Origin: Rheinheimera sp.
GTDB lineage: Bacteria; Pseudomonadota; Gammaproteobacteria; Enterobacterales; Alteromonadaceae
Assembly: GCF_030690345.1 (NCBI RefSeq)
Contig: NZ_JAUYGV010000006.1
Location: 1,178,001-1,242,000 of the forward strand
Direction: 5' to 3'
DNA: 64,000 nucleotides
The notes under the pieces: model-generated
Databases searched by the model: none
What the model was told of the DNA's origin: nothing
What the model saw: only the letters and a program-made list of their open reading frames with translations
Shown here: piece after piece, positions 52,039-62,305 of the stretch
How positions within the stretch are numbered: the first letter of the stretch is position 1
How the letters are laid out: every line of letters begins with the position of its first letter
Position numbers and translations under genes: made by a program

Positions 52039-53169
52039 ATGGACGCAGTAGCAACTTTAATCGCCTCTACCGGGCTGGTGAACTTCAGTGCCGGCCAGGT
52101 TGTGATGATGTTGGTCGGTTTCTTATTATTGTATCTGGCGATAGCGCGCGGTTTTGAGCCGCTGTTGCTGCTGCCAATTGGCTTTGGTGCCATTTTAACC
52201 AATATTCCGCTGGCCGGTATGGGGGAACCAGGCGGTTTACTGTATATGATTTATGAAGTGGGTATTGGCACCGGTATCTTTCCGTTGCTGATTTTTATGG
52301 GGGTAGGCGCCATGACCGACTTCGGCGCGCTTATCGCTAACCCACGTATGTTGTTTCTGGGCGCCGCGGCACAGTTTGGTATTTTTGCTACCTTATTAGG
52401 CGCTGTAGCACTAAATGCAGTACCGGGGCTTAGCTTTACCATGAAAGAAGCGTCAGCCATTGCCATTATCGGCGGGGCAGATGGCCCAACGGCCATATTC
52501 CTCGCGTCAAAACTTGCACCGGATTTACTCGGGGCTATAGCGGTTGCGGCTTATTCTTATATGGCACTGGTACCCATTATTCAGCCGCCTATTATGCGCG
52601 CACTTACTACCAAGGCTGAGCGCAATATCCAAATGGTACAACTGCGCGTAGTCAGCAAAAAAGAGAAAATTATTTTCCCCTTGCTGGTGTTACTGCTGAC
52701 AATATTGCTGTTACCTACGGCCGCGCCGCTAATTGGTATGTTCTGTTTGGGTAACCTGATGCGTGAGTCGGGCGTGGTAGAGCGGTTAAATAAAACGGCG
52801 CAGAATGAGCTGATTAATATCGTCACCATCTTTCTTGGCTTAGCCGTAGGTTCAAAACTTAGCGCCGATAAGTTTCTAACTATGCAAACTCTGGGGATTT
52901 TAGTGCTGGGGGCGGTGGCTTTTGCTATTGGTACTGCATCGGGTGTATTGATGGCCAAGGTGATGGCGAAGTTCTCCAAACAGCCGATTAACCCGCTGAT
53001 TGGTGCTGCCGGTGTGTCGGCTGTGCCCATGGCCGCACGGGTGGTTAATAAGGTGGGTTTAGAAGCCAACCCGCATAACTTCCTGCTGATGCATGCTATG
53101 GGACCCAATGTGGCCGGCGTAATAGGCTCAGCTGTCGCAGCAGGTATTCTGCTGGCGCTGGTAGGTTAG
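52039..53169 (+). CDS. oadB: Oxaloacetate decarboxylase beta subunit (Na+-translocating)
   Basis: A 376-residue protein with about nine membrane helices. The Na+-pathway motif [15 protein letters not shown], with the essential Asp, is intact, as are [43 protein letters not shown] and the C-terminal [19 protein letters not shown]...[18 protein letters not shown]. It completes the sodium pump. The gene ends before an intrinsic terminator shared with mepM. Confidence 0.97.
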   Translation: MDAVATLIASTGLVNFSAGQVVMMLVGFLLLYLAIARGFEPLLLLPIGFGAILTNIPLAGMGEPGGLLYMIYEVGIGTGIFPLLIFMGVGAMTDFGALIANPRMLFLGAAAQFGIFATLLGAVALNAVPGLSFTMKEASAIAIIGGADGPTAIFLASKLAPDLLGAIAVAAYSYMALVPIIQPPIMRALTTKAERNIQMVQLRVVSKKEKIIFPLLVLLLTILLLPTAAPLIGMFCLGNLMRESGVVERLNKTAQNELINIVTIFLGLAVGSKLSADKFLTMQTLGILVLGAVAFAIGTASGVLMAKVMAKFSKQPINPLIGAAGVSAVPMAARVVNKVGLEANPHNFLLMHAMGPNVAGVIGSAVAAGILLALVG

Positions 53170-53183
53170 CGTTCTGCTGCAAC

Positions 53184-53211
53184 AAAAAAGCCACCGCAAG
53201 GTGGCTTTTTT
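53184..53211. terminator. Bidirectional terminator between oadB and the M23 peptidase gene
   Basis: AAAAAAGCCACC (53184-53195) and GGTGGCTTTTTT (53200-53211) form a 12-bp stem with a GCAA tetraloop, with A- and T-runs at the two ends. Confidence 0.9.
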
Positions 53212-53251
53212 ATGCTCAAACTAACCGTTTTATACTAACGAACCATATTAT

Positions 53252-53278
53252 TGTTACGGCTGTTACGGCTGTTACGGC
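53252..53278. repeat. Three tandem 9-bp repeats at the 3' end of the M23 peptidase gene
   Basis: TGTTACGGC occurs three times in a row; the last copy contains the stop codon (TTA read in reverse) of the minus-strand gene, the others lie just beyond it. Slippage here could only affect the extreme 3' end. Confidence 0.9.
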
Positions 53279-54618
53279 GCTGCGGTAGCGCTACCCGTTG
53301 TTTTGGCTAACAATACCCGCTCTTTAGTCATCAGCTGAGCAATAATGGGGGCTGCTTGTTGGCTGAACAAGCGTTTTTCTTCGCCCTGCAGTGGTGTCGC
53401 CTGAGGTAACTTCACGGTTCTCGGGTTGCGGTGTACGCCTGAGACTAAAAACTCATAGTGCAGGTGGGCACCGGTAACGCGGCCGGTACGGCCTAATTTG
53501 CCGATGGCCTGGCCCTGGCGCACTTTGTCACCCTTGGCTACCTGACGCTTGGACAAATGCAGGTACTTGGTTACGATGTTATTCGCATGCTGAATAAACA
53601 CATAATGGCCGTTAAGGTTGTTGTAGGCTGAAGCAATAACGCGACCATCGCCTGCGGCCATAATGGGCGTGCCCACCGGTGCGACATAATCTACGCCATT
53701 GTGCGCGCGTACGGTTTTTAACACCGGATGCAAGCGGCGTGGGTTAAAGTTGGAGCTGACATACTGAAAACTCACCGGGGCGCGTAAAAACGCCTGGCGC
53801 ATGCTGGCTCCGTCGGGCTTGTAATAGTTGCCGTCGGTATGGCGCACGGCCTGATACAAATGGCCCTGGTTCTGAAATTGCGCGGCAACGATATTACCGT
53901 TGCTGATAAATTCGCCATCAACGTACTGAGTTTCATATAACACGCTGAAACTGTCACCGCCGCGAATATCCAAACCAAAGTCGATATCCCAGCCAAAAAT
54001 ACCGGCCAGATTCATAATTTGTGCTTCGCTTAAGCCTGCTTCAATGCCCGCGCTCCAGAAGTTACTGCGAATTTCGGCACTGGCAAACTGGCTGCGCAGC
54101 TCTACTTCTTTTTTCAGCTCTTCAGCAACAAAGCTGCCTTCGCTGTTGCGGCTTATTCTTAAGGTGGTTAAGTGGTTCAGGGCATAACGTAATTCTTGCA
54201 GTTCGCCGGCGGCATCTAAGCCAAATTCCAGTTGCTCGCCCGGAAATAACCGCGTAAGGGTTTTTACCGGCTGGCCCAATGCTAACAGTTCCAGCATAAC
54301 CTGTTGGCTAACATTGGCTTTTTTAAACAAGGCAGATAGGGCATCGCCTTTTTGTACCTGCAACGTCGACCAATTTAATGAGGCATCTTCTTCCGGCAGG
54401 GCCGGCAATTCAGCAATGGCTTGCTCCTGTGCTAAGTCTTCTGCGCTTTGCGGAATGTCTAAGCTGTAGCGTTTGCCAATTTCAAAGCCTGTGCTTTTAT
54501 TGCCTTTGGATGCGGCTGCCTGCTCTGATGGCAGCAGCAATACGACAGATAAAAACACCGTGGTAGCTACGATAAGCACACGGTGTTGTTTCGGGATTTT
54601 GGTGACTAATTGACGCAT
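53272..54618 (-). CDS. mepM: MepM-like murein DD-endopeptidase (M23 family)
   Basis: A 448-residue protein. An N-terminal hydrophobic anchor (VLIVATTVFLSVVLLLP, about 14-30) is followed by an OapA/LysM-like region (LQVQKGDALSALFKKANVSQQ, about 88-108) and a C-terminal M23 domain with HNGVDYVAPVGTPIMA and HLHYEFL, containing the HxxxD and HxH zinc ligands. Such enzymes cut peptidoglycan crosslinks to allow wall expansion. It is divergent from tyrS, a common arrangement in relatives. Confidence 0.92.
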   Translation of the reverse strand: MRQLVTKIPKQHRVLIVATTVFLSVVLLLPSEQAAASKGNKSTGFEIGKRYSLDIPQSAEDLAQEQAIAELPALPEEDASLNWSTLQVQKGDALSALFKKANVSQQVMLELLALGQPVKTLTRLFPGEQLEFGLDAAGELQELRYALNHLTTLRISRNSEGSFVAEELKKEVELRSQFASAEIRSNFWSAGIEAGLSEAQIMNLAGIFGWDIDFGLDIRGGDSFSVLYETQYVDGEFISNGNIVAAQFQNQGHLYQAVRHTDGNYYKPDGASMRQAFLRAPVSFQYVSSNFNPRRLHPVLKTVRAHNGVDYVAPVGTPIMAAGDGRVIASAYNNLNGHYVFIQHANNIVTKYLHLSKRQVAKGDKVRQGQAIGKLGRTGRVTGAHLHYEFLVSGVHRNPRTVKLPQATPLQGEEKRLFSQQAAPIIAQLMTKERVLLAKTTGSATAAP

Positions 54619-54766
54619 AATACCAGTCTGAATTCAACAAATGCACAAAAACCGAGCATATACGGTTTTTTTGCCTGACACCAGACTTTTGTGCGTTTCG
54701 CCCGGGCTGAACATGCTATAGAATGCGGTTTGTTTGCGCAATCAGGTGAAAAATCAGGAGAGTAAA

Positions 54767-55969
54767 ATGGCGAATTGGGAGCTGGCTTTAGCTGAATTAA
54801 AACGCGGCTGCGAAGAAATTCTGCTCGAAGAAGAGCTTATTGCCAAGTTAAAACAAGGCAAGCCGCTAAAAATAAAGGCTGGCTTTGACCCGACAGCACC
54901 GGATTTACACCTGGGCCATACGGTACTGATTAATAAATTACGCAGCTTTCAGCAGCTTGGCCATGAGGTGATTTTCCTGATTGGCGATTTTACCGGCATG
55001 ATTGGCGACCCCAGCGGCAAAAACGTGACCCGCAAGCCACTGAGTCGCGAAGATGTACTGGCCAATGCCGAAACTTATAAAGAGCAGGTATTTAAGATAC
55101 TTGACCCGGCCAAAACCCGGGTGGCGTTTAACTCAGAATGGATGGGTGAGCTCGGCGCTGCCGGTATGATTAAACTGGCTTCACGCCAAACCGTAGCGCG
55201 CATGCTGGAGCGTGACGATTTTAAAAAGCGCTATGCCAATAACCAGTCAATTGCTATTCACGAGTTTTTATATCCGCTGGTACAGGGCTGGGATTCTGTT
55301 GCGCTTGAAGCCGACGTTGAGATGGGCGGTACCGATCAGCGCTTTAACCTGCTGATGGGCCGTGAGCTGCAAAAAGATGAAGGTCAGCGCCCGCAAACGG
55401 TCATGATGGTGCCGCTGCTCGAAGGCTTGGATGGCGTGCAGAAGATGTCAAAATCGCTGGGTAATTACGTAGGTATTACCGATGCGCCAAATGATATGTT
55501 CGGTAAAATTATGTCGATTTCTGACGAGTTGATGTGGCGCTACTACGATTTGTTGAGCTTTAAGCCGATTGCAGAAATCAGTGCGTTAAAGCAGCAAGTT
55601 GCCGCCGGAGCTAACCCGCGTGATATCAAAATTTTACTGGCAAAAGAAATTATTGCCCGCTTCCATGATGAGGCCGCAGCAGAGGCAGCGCATCAGGATT
55701 TTACCCAACGCTTTAGCAAAAACGCATTGCCGGATGATATTGCTGAGGTTACGGTAACCGGTGATGGTGGCGCTATGCCAATTGCAAATTTATTAAAAGA
55801 AGCCGGGCTGGTGGACAGCACGTCAGAAGCGATCCGCATGATTAAGCAAGGTGCGGTAAAGCTGAACGGCGAAACGAAAATAGAAGACAGTAAACTGGAC
55901 GTGGCCAAAGGCAGCACACAGATTTATCAGGTAGGTAAGCGTAAGTTCGCCAAAATAACCTTAATTTAA
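54767..55969 (+). CDS. tyrS: Tyrosyl-tRNA synthetase
   Basis: A 400-residue class I synthetase with HLGH at residues 48-51 and KMSKS at 226-230, the specificity region FEQ-like [12 protein letters not shown], and a C-terminal S4 RNA-binding domain ([17 protein letters not shown]). The sequence resembles the Haemophilus/Pseudomonas-type TyrRS more than E. coli TyrS. CAGGAG 9 bases upstream sets the ATG at 54767. A strong terminator follows. Confidence 0.97.
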   Translation: MANWELALAELKRGCEEILLEEELIAKLKQGKPLKIKAGFDPTAPDLHLGHTVLINKLRSFQQLGHEVIFLIGDFTGMIGDPSGKNVTRKPLSREDVLANAETYKEQVFKILDPAKTRVAFNSEWMGELGAAGMIKLASRQTVARMLERDDFKKRYANNQSIAIHEFLYPLVQGWDSVALEADVEMGGTDQRFNLLMGRELQKDEGQRPQTVMMVPLLEGLDGVQKMSKSLGNYVGITDAPNDMFGKIMSISDELMWRYYDLLSFKPIAEISALKQQVAAGANPRDIKILLAKEIIARFHDEAAAEAAHQDFTQRFSKNALPDDIAEVTVTGDGGAMPIANLLKEAGLVDSTSEAIRMIKQGAVKLNGETKIEDSKLDVAKGSTQIYQVGKRKFAKITLI

Positions 55970-55978
55970 TTATACTTA

Positions 55979-56013
55979 GCGCAACACCTCTGCCGGTGTT
56001 GCGCATCTCTTTT
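55979..56013 (+). terminator. Terminator after tyrS
   Basis: GCGCAACACC (55979-55988) pairs with GGTGTTGCGC (55995-56004), a 10-bp perfect stem with 6-base loop, followed by ATCTCTTTT. Confidence 0.85.
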
Positions 56014-56098
56014 ATCGCCCCTCTCACCGTTTAAGCCTCGTACCGCTGTGCTGATGAACTACACTGTAGTTTACTAAAGCCATTAATACGAGGTATGT

Positions 56099-58816
56099 AT
56101 GACCACGTCCAACCCCTATGCCGACAACCTTACGGTGGCTAAACAGCAGTATGGTATTTTTAGCCTGAACAAGGCGGCTGCCAGCTTTGGTGATATCAGC
56201 CGCTTACCATTTTCGCTAAAGGTATTATTGGAAAACTTGCTGCGTAACCTGGATGGCGATACGGTAACCGATGCTGATATTCAGGCACTGGTCGACTGGC
56301 AAAAAACCGGCAGCTCGGAGCGCGAAATTGCTTTTCGTCCGGCGCGGGTATTAATGCAGGATTTTACCGGCGTGCCGGCAGTAGTTGATTTAGCGGCTAT
56401 GCGCGCTACGGTAGCTGGGCTGGGTGAGGACCCGGATAAGGTAAATCCGTTATCACCGGTTGATTTAGTGATTGACCACTCGGTTATGGTCGACCGTTAT
56501 GCTACAGAGCAGGCGTTTACACAAAACGTCGATATTGAAATGCAACGTAACCATGAGCGCTATGCCTTTTTGCGCTGGGGCGCTAAGGCGTTTGCCAATT
56601 TTCGTGTAGTGCCGCCCGGCACCGGTATTTGCCATCAGGTGAACCTGGAATATTTAGGCCAAAGCGTATGGGCAGAGCAAACTGACGATGGCATGCTGGC
56701 GTATCCGGATACGCTGGTGGGTACCGACTCCCATACCACCATGATTAATGCGCTGGGCATTTTAGGCTGGGGTGTCGGCGGTATTGAAGCTGAAGCCGCG
56801 ATGCTGGGCCAGCCGGTGTCGATGATTATCCCTGAAGTGGTAGGCTTTGAATTTACCGGCGCCTTGCAAGCCGGCATCACCGCCACAGATTTAGTGCTGA
56901 CGGTAACGCAAATACTGCGCAAGCATGGTGTAGTGGGTAAGTTTGTTGAGTTTTTCGGCGATGGCCTTGACCAGTTATCACTGGCGGATCGCGCTACCAT
57001 TGCCAATATGGCGCCGGAGTATGGCGCGACCTGCGGCTTCTTTCCTGTCGATCAGATAACGCTGGATTATATGCAACTTACCGGGCGTGACGATGCCGTT
57101 ATTGCCAGGGTTAAAGCTTATTGCCAGGCACAGGGCTTATGGCGGCAAAAAGGCGCTACGCCGATATTCACCGATACACTGCATCTGGATTTAAACACTG
57201 TGGTTGCCTCTCTGGCCGGGCCGAAGCGGCCGCAAGATAAGGTGACGTTAAGCACTCTGAAGCAGCACTGTAACGACACTATGGTGCTTGAGCCACAGGT
57301 GAGTAAAGCGCGCGACGCCGAAATGGTCAATGAAGGGGCAGCACAAGCAGAAGAGCAGCCGCACGAGCGCAGTTTTGAGTTGGATGGCCAGAGGGTACAA
57401 TTGAATAACCATGCTGTGGTCATTGCAGCCATTACATCTTGTACCAATACCTCTAACCCCAGTGTGTTGATGGCGGCCGGCTTACTGGCAAAAAATGCCG
57501 TGGCCAAAGGCCTGAAACGCCAGCCTTGGGTAAAAAGTTCATTGGCGCCCGGTTCCAAGGTGGTGACCCGTTACCTGCAACAAGCCGGGTTGATGCAACC
57601 GCTGGAGCAACTGGGTTTTCATCTGGTGGGCTATGGCTGTACTACTTGTATCGGTAATTCCGGCCCGCTGGCAAAGCCGATAGAAAATGCTATCAGCAGT
57701 GCCGATCTGAATGTATCTGCTGTGTTATCGGGTAACCGCAATTTTGAAGGCCGTATTCATCCGCTGATTAAATCAAACTGGTTAGCATCGCCGCCGCTGG
57801 TAGTCGCTTTTGCCCTGGCCGGCACCATCAATATTGATTTAAGCAACCAACCATTGGGGCAGGACCAGGATGGTAAAGATGTGTACTTAAAAGATATCTG
57901 GCCTGATAGTAAAACCGTGGCTGCTGCTGTGGCTAAAGTTAACAGCAGTATGTTCAGCAAAGAATACGCGCAGGTGTTTGATGGTGATGAAAGCTGGCAA
58001 GCCATAGAGGTGCCGCAGGCAAAAACCTATGCCTGGCCGGAGTCGACTTATATTCGCCAGCCGGATTTTTTCCGCGGCTTAACCCGTCAACCCAAACCTG
58101 TCGCCGATATAGTCGGTGCCCGTTTGCTGGCAGTGCTGGGAGACTCTGTTACGACGGATCATATTTCACCGGCCGGTTCAATTAAGCAAAGCAGCCCCGC
58201 CGGCCAGTATTTACTCGATCATGGTATCGATAAAGCCGATTTTAACTCTTACGGCTCACGCCGCGGTAACCATGAAGTGATGGTGCGCGGTACTTTTGCC
58301 AATGTGCGTATTCGCAACGAAATGCTGCCCGGCAGTGAAGGTGGCGTAACAAAGCATTATCCGTCCGGTGAAACCTTGTCTATTTTTGATGCCGCTATGC
58401 GCTATCAGCAGCAGGAACTGCCGCTGATAGTTGTTGCCGGCAAAGAATATGGTACCGGTTCATCGCGCGACTGGGCAGCCAAGGGCACGCTGATGTTGGG
58501 CGTGCGGGCAGTACTGGCTGAATCTTTTGAACGTATTCACCGCTCTAACTTAATTGGTATGGGTGTGTTGCCATTGCAATTTGTGCCGGGTACAGACAGG
58601 AAAACGCTGCAGTTAACCGGAGAAGAGAGCTTTACGCTGCGGGGTCTTAATGATTTGAAACCACGGCAAAAGTTGCAGCTGATTATTACCTACGCCGATG
58701 GCGCCAAACAGGAGGTAGATGTGCATTGCCGTATAGATACCGGTAACGAGTTGGCGTACTACCAACACGGCGGTATTTTGCAGTATGTGCTGCGACGAAT
58801 GATAGGCGAGGCGTAA
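56099..58816 (+). CDS. acnA: Aconitate hydratase (AcnA type)
   Basis: A 905-residue protein of full AcnA length. The [4Fe-4S] ligands are in place: C448 in ITSCTNTSNPS and C514/C517 in YGCTTCIGNSGPL. Other family blocks include GTDSHTTMINALGILGWGVGGIEAEAAMLGQPVSM, LSGNRNFEGRIHP, GDSVTTDHISPAGSI and YGTGSSRDWAAKG. It interconverts citrate and isocitrate in the TCA cycle and may act as an iron-responsive RNA-binding protein when the cluster is lost. It stands as a single gene between two terminators. Confidence 0.97.
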   Translation: MTTSNPYADNLTVAKQQYGIFSLNKAAASFGDISRLPFSLKVLLENLLRNLDGDTVTDADIQALVDWQKTGSSEREIAFRPARVLMQDFTGVPAVVDLAAMRATVAGLGEDPDKVNPLSPVDLVIDHSVMVDRYATEQAFTQNVDIEMQRNHERYAFLRWGAKAFANFRVVPPGTGICHQVNLEYLGQSVWAEQTDDGMLAYPDTLVGTDSHTTMINALGILGWGVGGIEAEAAMLGQPVSMIIPEVVGFEFTGALQAGITATDLVLTVTQILRKHGVVGKFVEFFGDGLDQLSLADRATIANMAPEYGATCGFFPVDQITLDYMQLTGRDDAVIARVKAYCQAQGLWRQKGATPIFTDTLHLDLNTVVASLAGPKRPQDKVTLSTLKQHCNDTMVLEPQVSKARDAEMVNEGAAQAEEQPHERSFELDGQRVQLNNHAVVIAAITSCTNTSNPSVLMAAGLLAKNAVAKGLKRQPWVKSSLAPGSKVVTRYLQQAGLMQPLEQLGFHLVGYGCTTCIGNSGPLAKPIENAISSADLNVSAVLSGNRNFEGRIHPLIKSNWLASPPLVVAFALAGTINIDLSNQPLGQDQDGKDVYLKDIWPDSKTVAAAVAKVNSSMFSKEYAQVFDGDESWQAIEVPQAKTYAWPESTYIRQPDFFRGLTRQPKPVADIVGARLLAVLGDSVTTDHISPAGSIKQSSPAGQYLLDHGIDKADFNSYGSRRGNHEVMVRGTFANVRIRNEMLPGSEGGVTKHYPSGETLSIFDAAMRYQQQELPLIVVAGKEYGTGSSRDWAAKGTLMLGVRAVLAESFERIHRSNLIGMGVLPLQFVPGTDRKTLQLTGEESFTLRGLNDLKPRQKLQLIITYADGAKQEVDVHCRIDTGNELAYYQHGGILQYVLRRMIGEA

Positions 58817-58822
58817 AAATAC

Positions 58823-58849
58823 AAAACGCGCCTGTTAAAGGCGCGTTTT
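58823..58849. terminator. Bidirectional terminator between acnA and the MscS gene
   Basis: AAAACGCGCCT (58823-58833) pairs with AGGCGCGTTTT (58839-58849) around GTTAA, with A/T runs at both ends, serving two convergent genes. Confidence 0.88.
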
Positions 58850-58853
58850 AACG

Positions 58854-60152
58854 CTATTGCTCTGACGCCGGCGGTAGCAGGCCGGATTTTATATGCAGGT
58901 CGCGCTGCGGATACGGTATGGTGACACCCGCCTGTTTAAACGCGCGCCATATGGCGACATTGATATCCGATTTAACGGTATCTGCGCCGTATTCCGGGTC
59001 GGCTATCCACACCCGCAGTTCCAGTTCAATGCCATTGTCAGCAAAGTTTTTCAGCATTACCGTTGGTTCAGGTGACGTTAGCACGCGTTTGGACTTATTG
59101 GCACATTGCAGCATCAATGCCATCGCTTGTTCCGGGTCATCTTCGTAGCTTACCTGCACGGCAATTTTTACCCGCACATTGCGGTCTTCATAGCTCCAGT
59201 TAATTACTTCGGAAGTGATCAGGTTTTCGTTCGGGATCAGGGTGTCGACGCCCTCCCGGTTACGCACCACCACATAACGTGCTTTAAGTTCGTGCACCCA
59301 GCCAAAGTTTTCACCCACTGAAATAACGTCGCCGGGTTTAACACTGCGATCCAGCACCAGAATAAAGCCGCTGATAAAATTCGAGGCAATACGCTGCAAG
59401 CCGAAACCCAGGCCAACGCCAAGCGCTCCGCCAAATACCGCCAGCGAGCTGAGGTTAATGCCCACCGCATTCAGCGCAACTAAAAACGCTATGGTGATCA
59501 GCAAAAATTTACTGAACTTGCTAAAGCCCACCTGCATGCTGGGACTAATATGTTTAGTCTTCTTCATTTGCTGGTTTAGCAGCTCGGCCAACCACAGTGC
59601 CAACGTAAACGCCAGAATAATGACCAGGGTCAGCTTCACCGCACCCAGCAACGACAGCCGGCTTTCACCCAGCGTAAATGCCAGTGAGTCTGAGTCCATC
59701 AGGTTAAGCAGCGGCGTTAACCAGCCGGCCAGATGCAATACCACCAACAGCCAGATAATTACTGCTATCACCGGCTCGACGGATTTAACCAACGGGCCGT
59801 CGGAAAAGGCTTTACGCAGCCCATACAGCAGCAGACGGATCACGCCCAGCGCCAGAGCAATAGGGATAAGCAGTTGCAACAGGTTATGGCTCAGCTGATA
59901 CAAGCTGAATAACCCGCTACAAATGGCCAGTAAGGCCGCCAGGCTAAAGGGCAATAAGATGCGGTGCGAGCTGCGCAGTGCGACATGGCGCAAGCCTTCA
60001 CCACCGCTGTCCATCAAACGATGGCTCAGCAAGTGGTTTATGCTTGCCGCCAGTACAATACAACCGGCAATTGCTGACAGTTGGTACCACAATTCGGCTT
60101 GCTGCAGCTGCGTAATAAATTGCTGCCACCAGGTTAGGAGTTTTTCGGTCAT
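58854..60152 (-). CDS. MscS-family small-conductance mechanosensitive channel
   Basis: A 432-residue protein with about five to six membrane helices before the MscS core. The pore-lining helix reads VFGGALGVGLGFGLQRIASNFISGFIL, with the Ala/Gly packing and the conserved GFGLQ-IASNFISG motif; then DRSVKPGDVISV and a cytosolic beta domain (NENLITSEVINWSYEDRNVRVKIAVQVSYEDDPEQAMALM) and the final IPYPQRDLHI. It should open under membrane tension in hypo-osmotic shock. The extra N-terminal helices resemble YbdG/YnaI-like members. Confidence 0.93.
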   Translation of the reverse strand: MTEKLLTWWQQFITQLQQAELWYQLSAIAGCIVLAASINHLLSHRLMDSGGEGLRHVALRSSHRILLPFSLAALLAICSGLFSLYQLSHNLLQLLIPIALALGVIRLLLYGLRKAFSDGPLVKSVEPVIAVIIWLLVVLHLAGWLTPLLNLMDSDSLAFTLGESRLSLLGAVKLTLVIILAFTLALWLAELLNQQMKKTKHISPSMQVGFSKFSKFLLITIAFLVALNAVGINLSSLAVFGGALGVGLGFGLQRIASNFISGFILVLDRSVKPGDVISVGENFGWVHELKARYVVVRNREGVDTLIPNENLITSEVINWSYEDRNVRVKIAVQVSYEDDPEQAMALMLQCANKSKRVLTSPEPTVMLKNFADNGIELELRVWIADPEYGADTVKSDINVAIWRAFKQAGVTIPYPQRDLHIKSGLLPPASEQ

Positions 60153-60274
60153 ATCCGCTATTCGGCTAAATTAAGTTATTGTTTTACCTTAGCAGAAAAG
60201 CCTGTCCGCGCCCATCGCTCTGTGCTGTCTGGTAAATGATCACAGCCATAGTTGCATTTTACAAAAAATGCGCT

Positions 60275-60301
60275 AAAGTGATATCAAAATAATATCACTT
60301 T
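60275..60301 (+). promoter_or_regulatory. Inverted-repeat operator upstream of the SPFH/Arc pair
   Basis: AAAGTGATAT (60275-60284) and ATATCACTTT (60292-60301) are a perfect 10-base inverted repeat with a 7-base AT-rich spacer, ending 15 bp before the SPFH start. The downstream Arc-type ribbon-helix-helix protein is a likely ligand (autoregulation), by analogy with RHH operators. Confidence 0.65.
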
Positions 60302-60315
60302 AAGAGGGTTTGACA

Positions 60316-61173
60316 ATGTTGCAGGAACGCATGATTAACAGTAAAGGTGGTTTTGGTATGATTGGCGTCTTGCTGCTATTGCAGCTGGCGGCGCTCGCAG
60401 GTATTGCTGTGTTACCCGGAGCAGTAAAGCTAATCGCCTTGTTACTGGCGATAGTAGTGTTTATTTGCTGGTTTGGCTTTTATATGGTGCATCCAAATCA
60501 GTCGGCAGTATTGCAGTTGTTTGGCCGCTATGTCGGCACTGATCTGAACAACGGCTTGCGCTGGTCAAACCCATTGTACAGCAAACAAAAGGTATCGCTC
60601 AGGGTACGTAACTTTGAAAGCAGCAAGATGAAGGTAAACGACAATGCCGGTAACCCGGTAGAGATTGCTGCTGTCGTCGTGTGGAAAGTGGTAGACAGTG
60701 CTGAAGCGGTGTTTGAAGTAGATAATTACGAAAATTTCGTCAGTATCCAAAGCGAGTCGGCTATTCGTCACCTGGCGTCCAGCTATGCTTATGACGCCGG
60801 TAACGATGAAGCTATAAGCCTGCGTAGCAGCACAGATGAAGTTACAGAGCTGCTGAAGCAGGAAATTCAGGCCCGGCTAAATAAAGCCGGGGTGCAGGTG
60901 CTTGAAGCGCGTATCAGCCATTTAGCTTATGCACCGGAAATCGCCAGCGCTATGTTGCAGCGTCAGCAGGCAGCCGCAATAGTTGCAGCGCGCCAGCAAA
61001 TAGTCGAAGGCGCAGTCGGTATGGTGGAAACGGCACTGCAACGGTTGTCAGAGCGTAATGTGATAGAGCTGGATGATGAGCGTAAAGCGGCCATGGTAAG
61101 TAATTTGCTGGTGGTGTTGTGTGGTGATCATCATGTGCAGCCGGTAATTAATGCCGGCAGCTTGCACCAGTAG
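60316..61173 (+). CDS. SPFH/band 7 domain membrane protein
   Basis: A 285-residue protein with two N-terminal hydrophobic helices (about residues 14-58) and an SPFH domain: [95 protein letters not shown], then a coiled-coil-like C-terminus ([52 protein letters not shown]). Such proteins form oligomers at membranes and organise or protect other membrane proteins. AGAGGG supports the ATG at 60316. The Arc-type gene follows 8 bp later. Confidence 0.9.
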   Translation: MLQERMINSKGGFGMIGVLLLLQLAALAGIAVLPGAVKLIALLLAIVVFICWFGFYMVHPNQSAVLQLFGRYVGTDLNNGLRWSNPLYSKQKVSLRVRNFESSKMKVNDNAGNPVEIAAVVVWKVVDSAEAVFEVDNYENFVSIQSESAIRHLASSYAYDAGNDEAISLRSSTDEVTELLKQEIQARLNKAGVQVLEARISHLAYAPEIASAMLQRQQAAAIVAARQQIVEGAVGMVETALQRLSERNVIELDDERKAAMVSNLLVVLCGDHHVQPVINAGSLHQ

Positions 61174-61181
61174 GAGTTGTT

Positions 61182-61367
61182 GTGGCAAAAAAAGCCTTTG
61201 CGTTACGTCTGGATGAAAAGATGCTCAGTGCCTTACAGCACTGGGCAGATGATGAGTTTCGCAGTATAAATGGCCAGATTGAATATCTGCTACATGAGGC
61301 GCTGAAAAAAGCCGGCCGTTTGCCTGCAGCGAAAAAAGCAGACGCAGACAGCGATGCCGGCAGTTAA
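61182..61367 (+). CDS. Arc-type ribbon-helix-helix DNA-binding protein
   Basis: A 61-residue protein. FALRLDEKMLSALQHWADDEFRSINGQIEYLLHEALKKAG is the ribbon-helix-helix core of Arc-family proteins (strand, two helices), with a short acidic tail. Pairs of SPFH protein and Arc-type partner are common in Proteobacteria. It begins with GTG or TTG context just after the SPFH stop (GGAGTTGTTGTGGC). I infer that it represses its own operon through the inverted repeat at 60275-60301. Confidence 0.85.
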   Translation: MAKKAFALRLDEKMLSALQHWADDEFRSINGQIEYLLHEALKKAGRLPAAKKADADSDAGS

Positions 61368-61399
61368 TCTGGTACTTAATCTGATAGTCAAAGTAACAG

Positions 61400-62305
61400 C
61401 TAATGCAATAACCAGGACACCAGCGGCAGCGTAAGCAGGCCGGTTAAAATACCCAGGCCAATAATGCCACTGACCAGGCGGGGCGCCAGCCCCGCCATTA
61501 TGGCAATAGCACCGGCCGAGATCATCGGTGGCATCGCCGCCTGAAATATACTGATATTCACTGCTGTGCCACTGTAACCCAGGCTAAACCATAACAGCGC
61601 TGCCAATGCCGGCATTATCACCAGTTTAATACCCAGTGCGCTTAACAGGGGAGAAATTTCTGCTTTGCTAAATTTCACCGTTAAGGCGAAACCCACCGCT
61701 ACCATTACCACCGGTACTAAGGTGGCGGCCAGATTATCAATCAGTTGCGTTGCCAGCGCTGGATACTCAGTACCGCGCAGCAGCAAGCCCAGCGCCAGCG
61801 CAATAAAAGAGGGAAAGGTAAGAATTTTTAGCGTGATGCCTTTCACCGTCGGTTTGGCGGCCGTGGGGCTATACAGGGCAGCAATAATGGTAACGTAAGT
61901 TGCCAGCGCAATAAAGGAGCCGACCTGGTCGTACACCACGGCGTAAGGCATAGCGCTGCTGCCAAACAAGGCTTCGGTCATTGGAAAGCCTAAAAACGAG
62001 GTATTGCCCAGTGGTAGCACTATTAATAAGGCGCCGGTAACTTCGCGTGACCAGTGCAGCAGTTTGCTTAGCAACAACACAGTAGCCACCACCGCCAGCA
62101 GCAAAAACCAGGGTGTGATGGCCGGAATAAGCAATTCTGCCGAGAACTGCAGTTGCGGTACATTTTTCAGGATAAGTGCCGGCAGCGCCACATACAGCAC
62201 ATACATATTCAGCGCAATGCCGCTGTTTTCCGGCATCGTGGGCAGGCGGCGTAACAGCACGCCTATCATTAAATAAGCCAGGATCAGAACAAAGTTATCC
62301 ATCAA
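61400..62305 (-). CDS. AEC family (auxin efflux carrier-type) transporter
   Basis: A 301-residue protein with about ten membrane helices in the AEC arrangement. Conserved elements include LAYLMIGVLLRRLP, NMYVLYVALPALILKNV, LPLGNTSFLGFPMTEALFG (the family NTGFLG-P motif), VVMVAVGFAL and a final MPPMISAGAIA. Family members export malonate, malate or other small organic solutes; the substrate here is unknown. The gene overlaps the GIY-YIG gene upstream by 4 bases (ATGA), so they are cotranscribed. Confidence 0.92.
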   Translation of the reverse strand: MMDNFVLILAYLMIGVLLRRLPTMPENSGIALNMYVLYVALPALILKNVPQLQFSAELLIPAITPWFLLLAVVATVLLLSKLLHWSREVTGALLIVLPLGNTSFLGFPMTEALFGSSAMPYAVVYDQVGSFIALATYVTIIAALYSPTAAKPTVKGITLKILTFPSFIALALGLLLRGTEYPALATQLIDNLAATLVPVVMVAVGFALTVKFSKAEISPLLSALGIKLVIMPALAALLWFSLGYSGTAVNISIFQAAMPPMISAGAIAIMAGLAPRLVSGIIGLGILTGLLTLPLVSWLLH

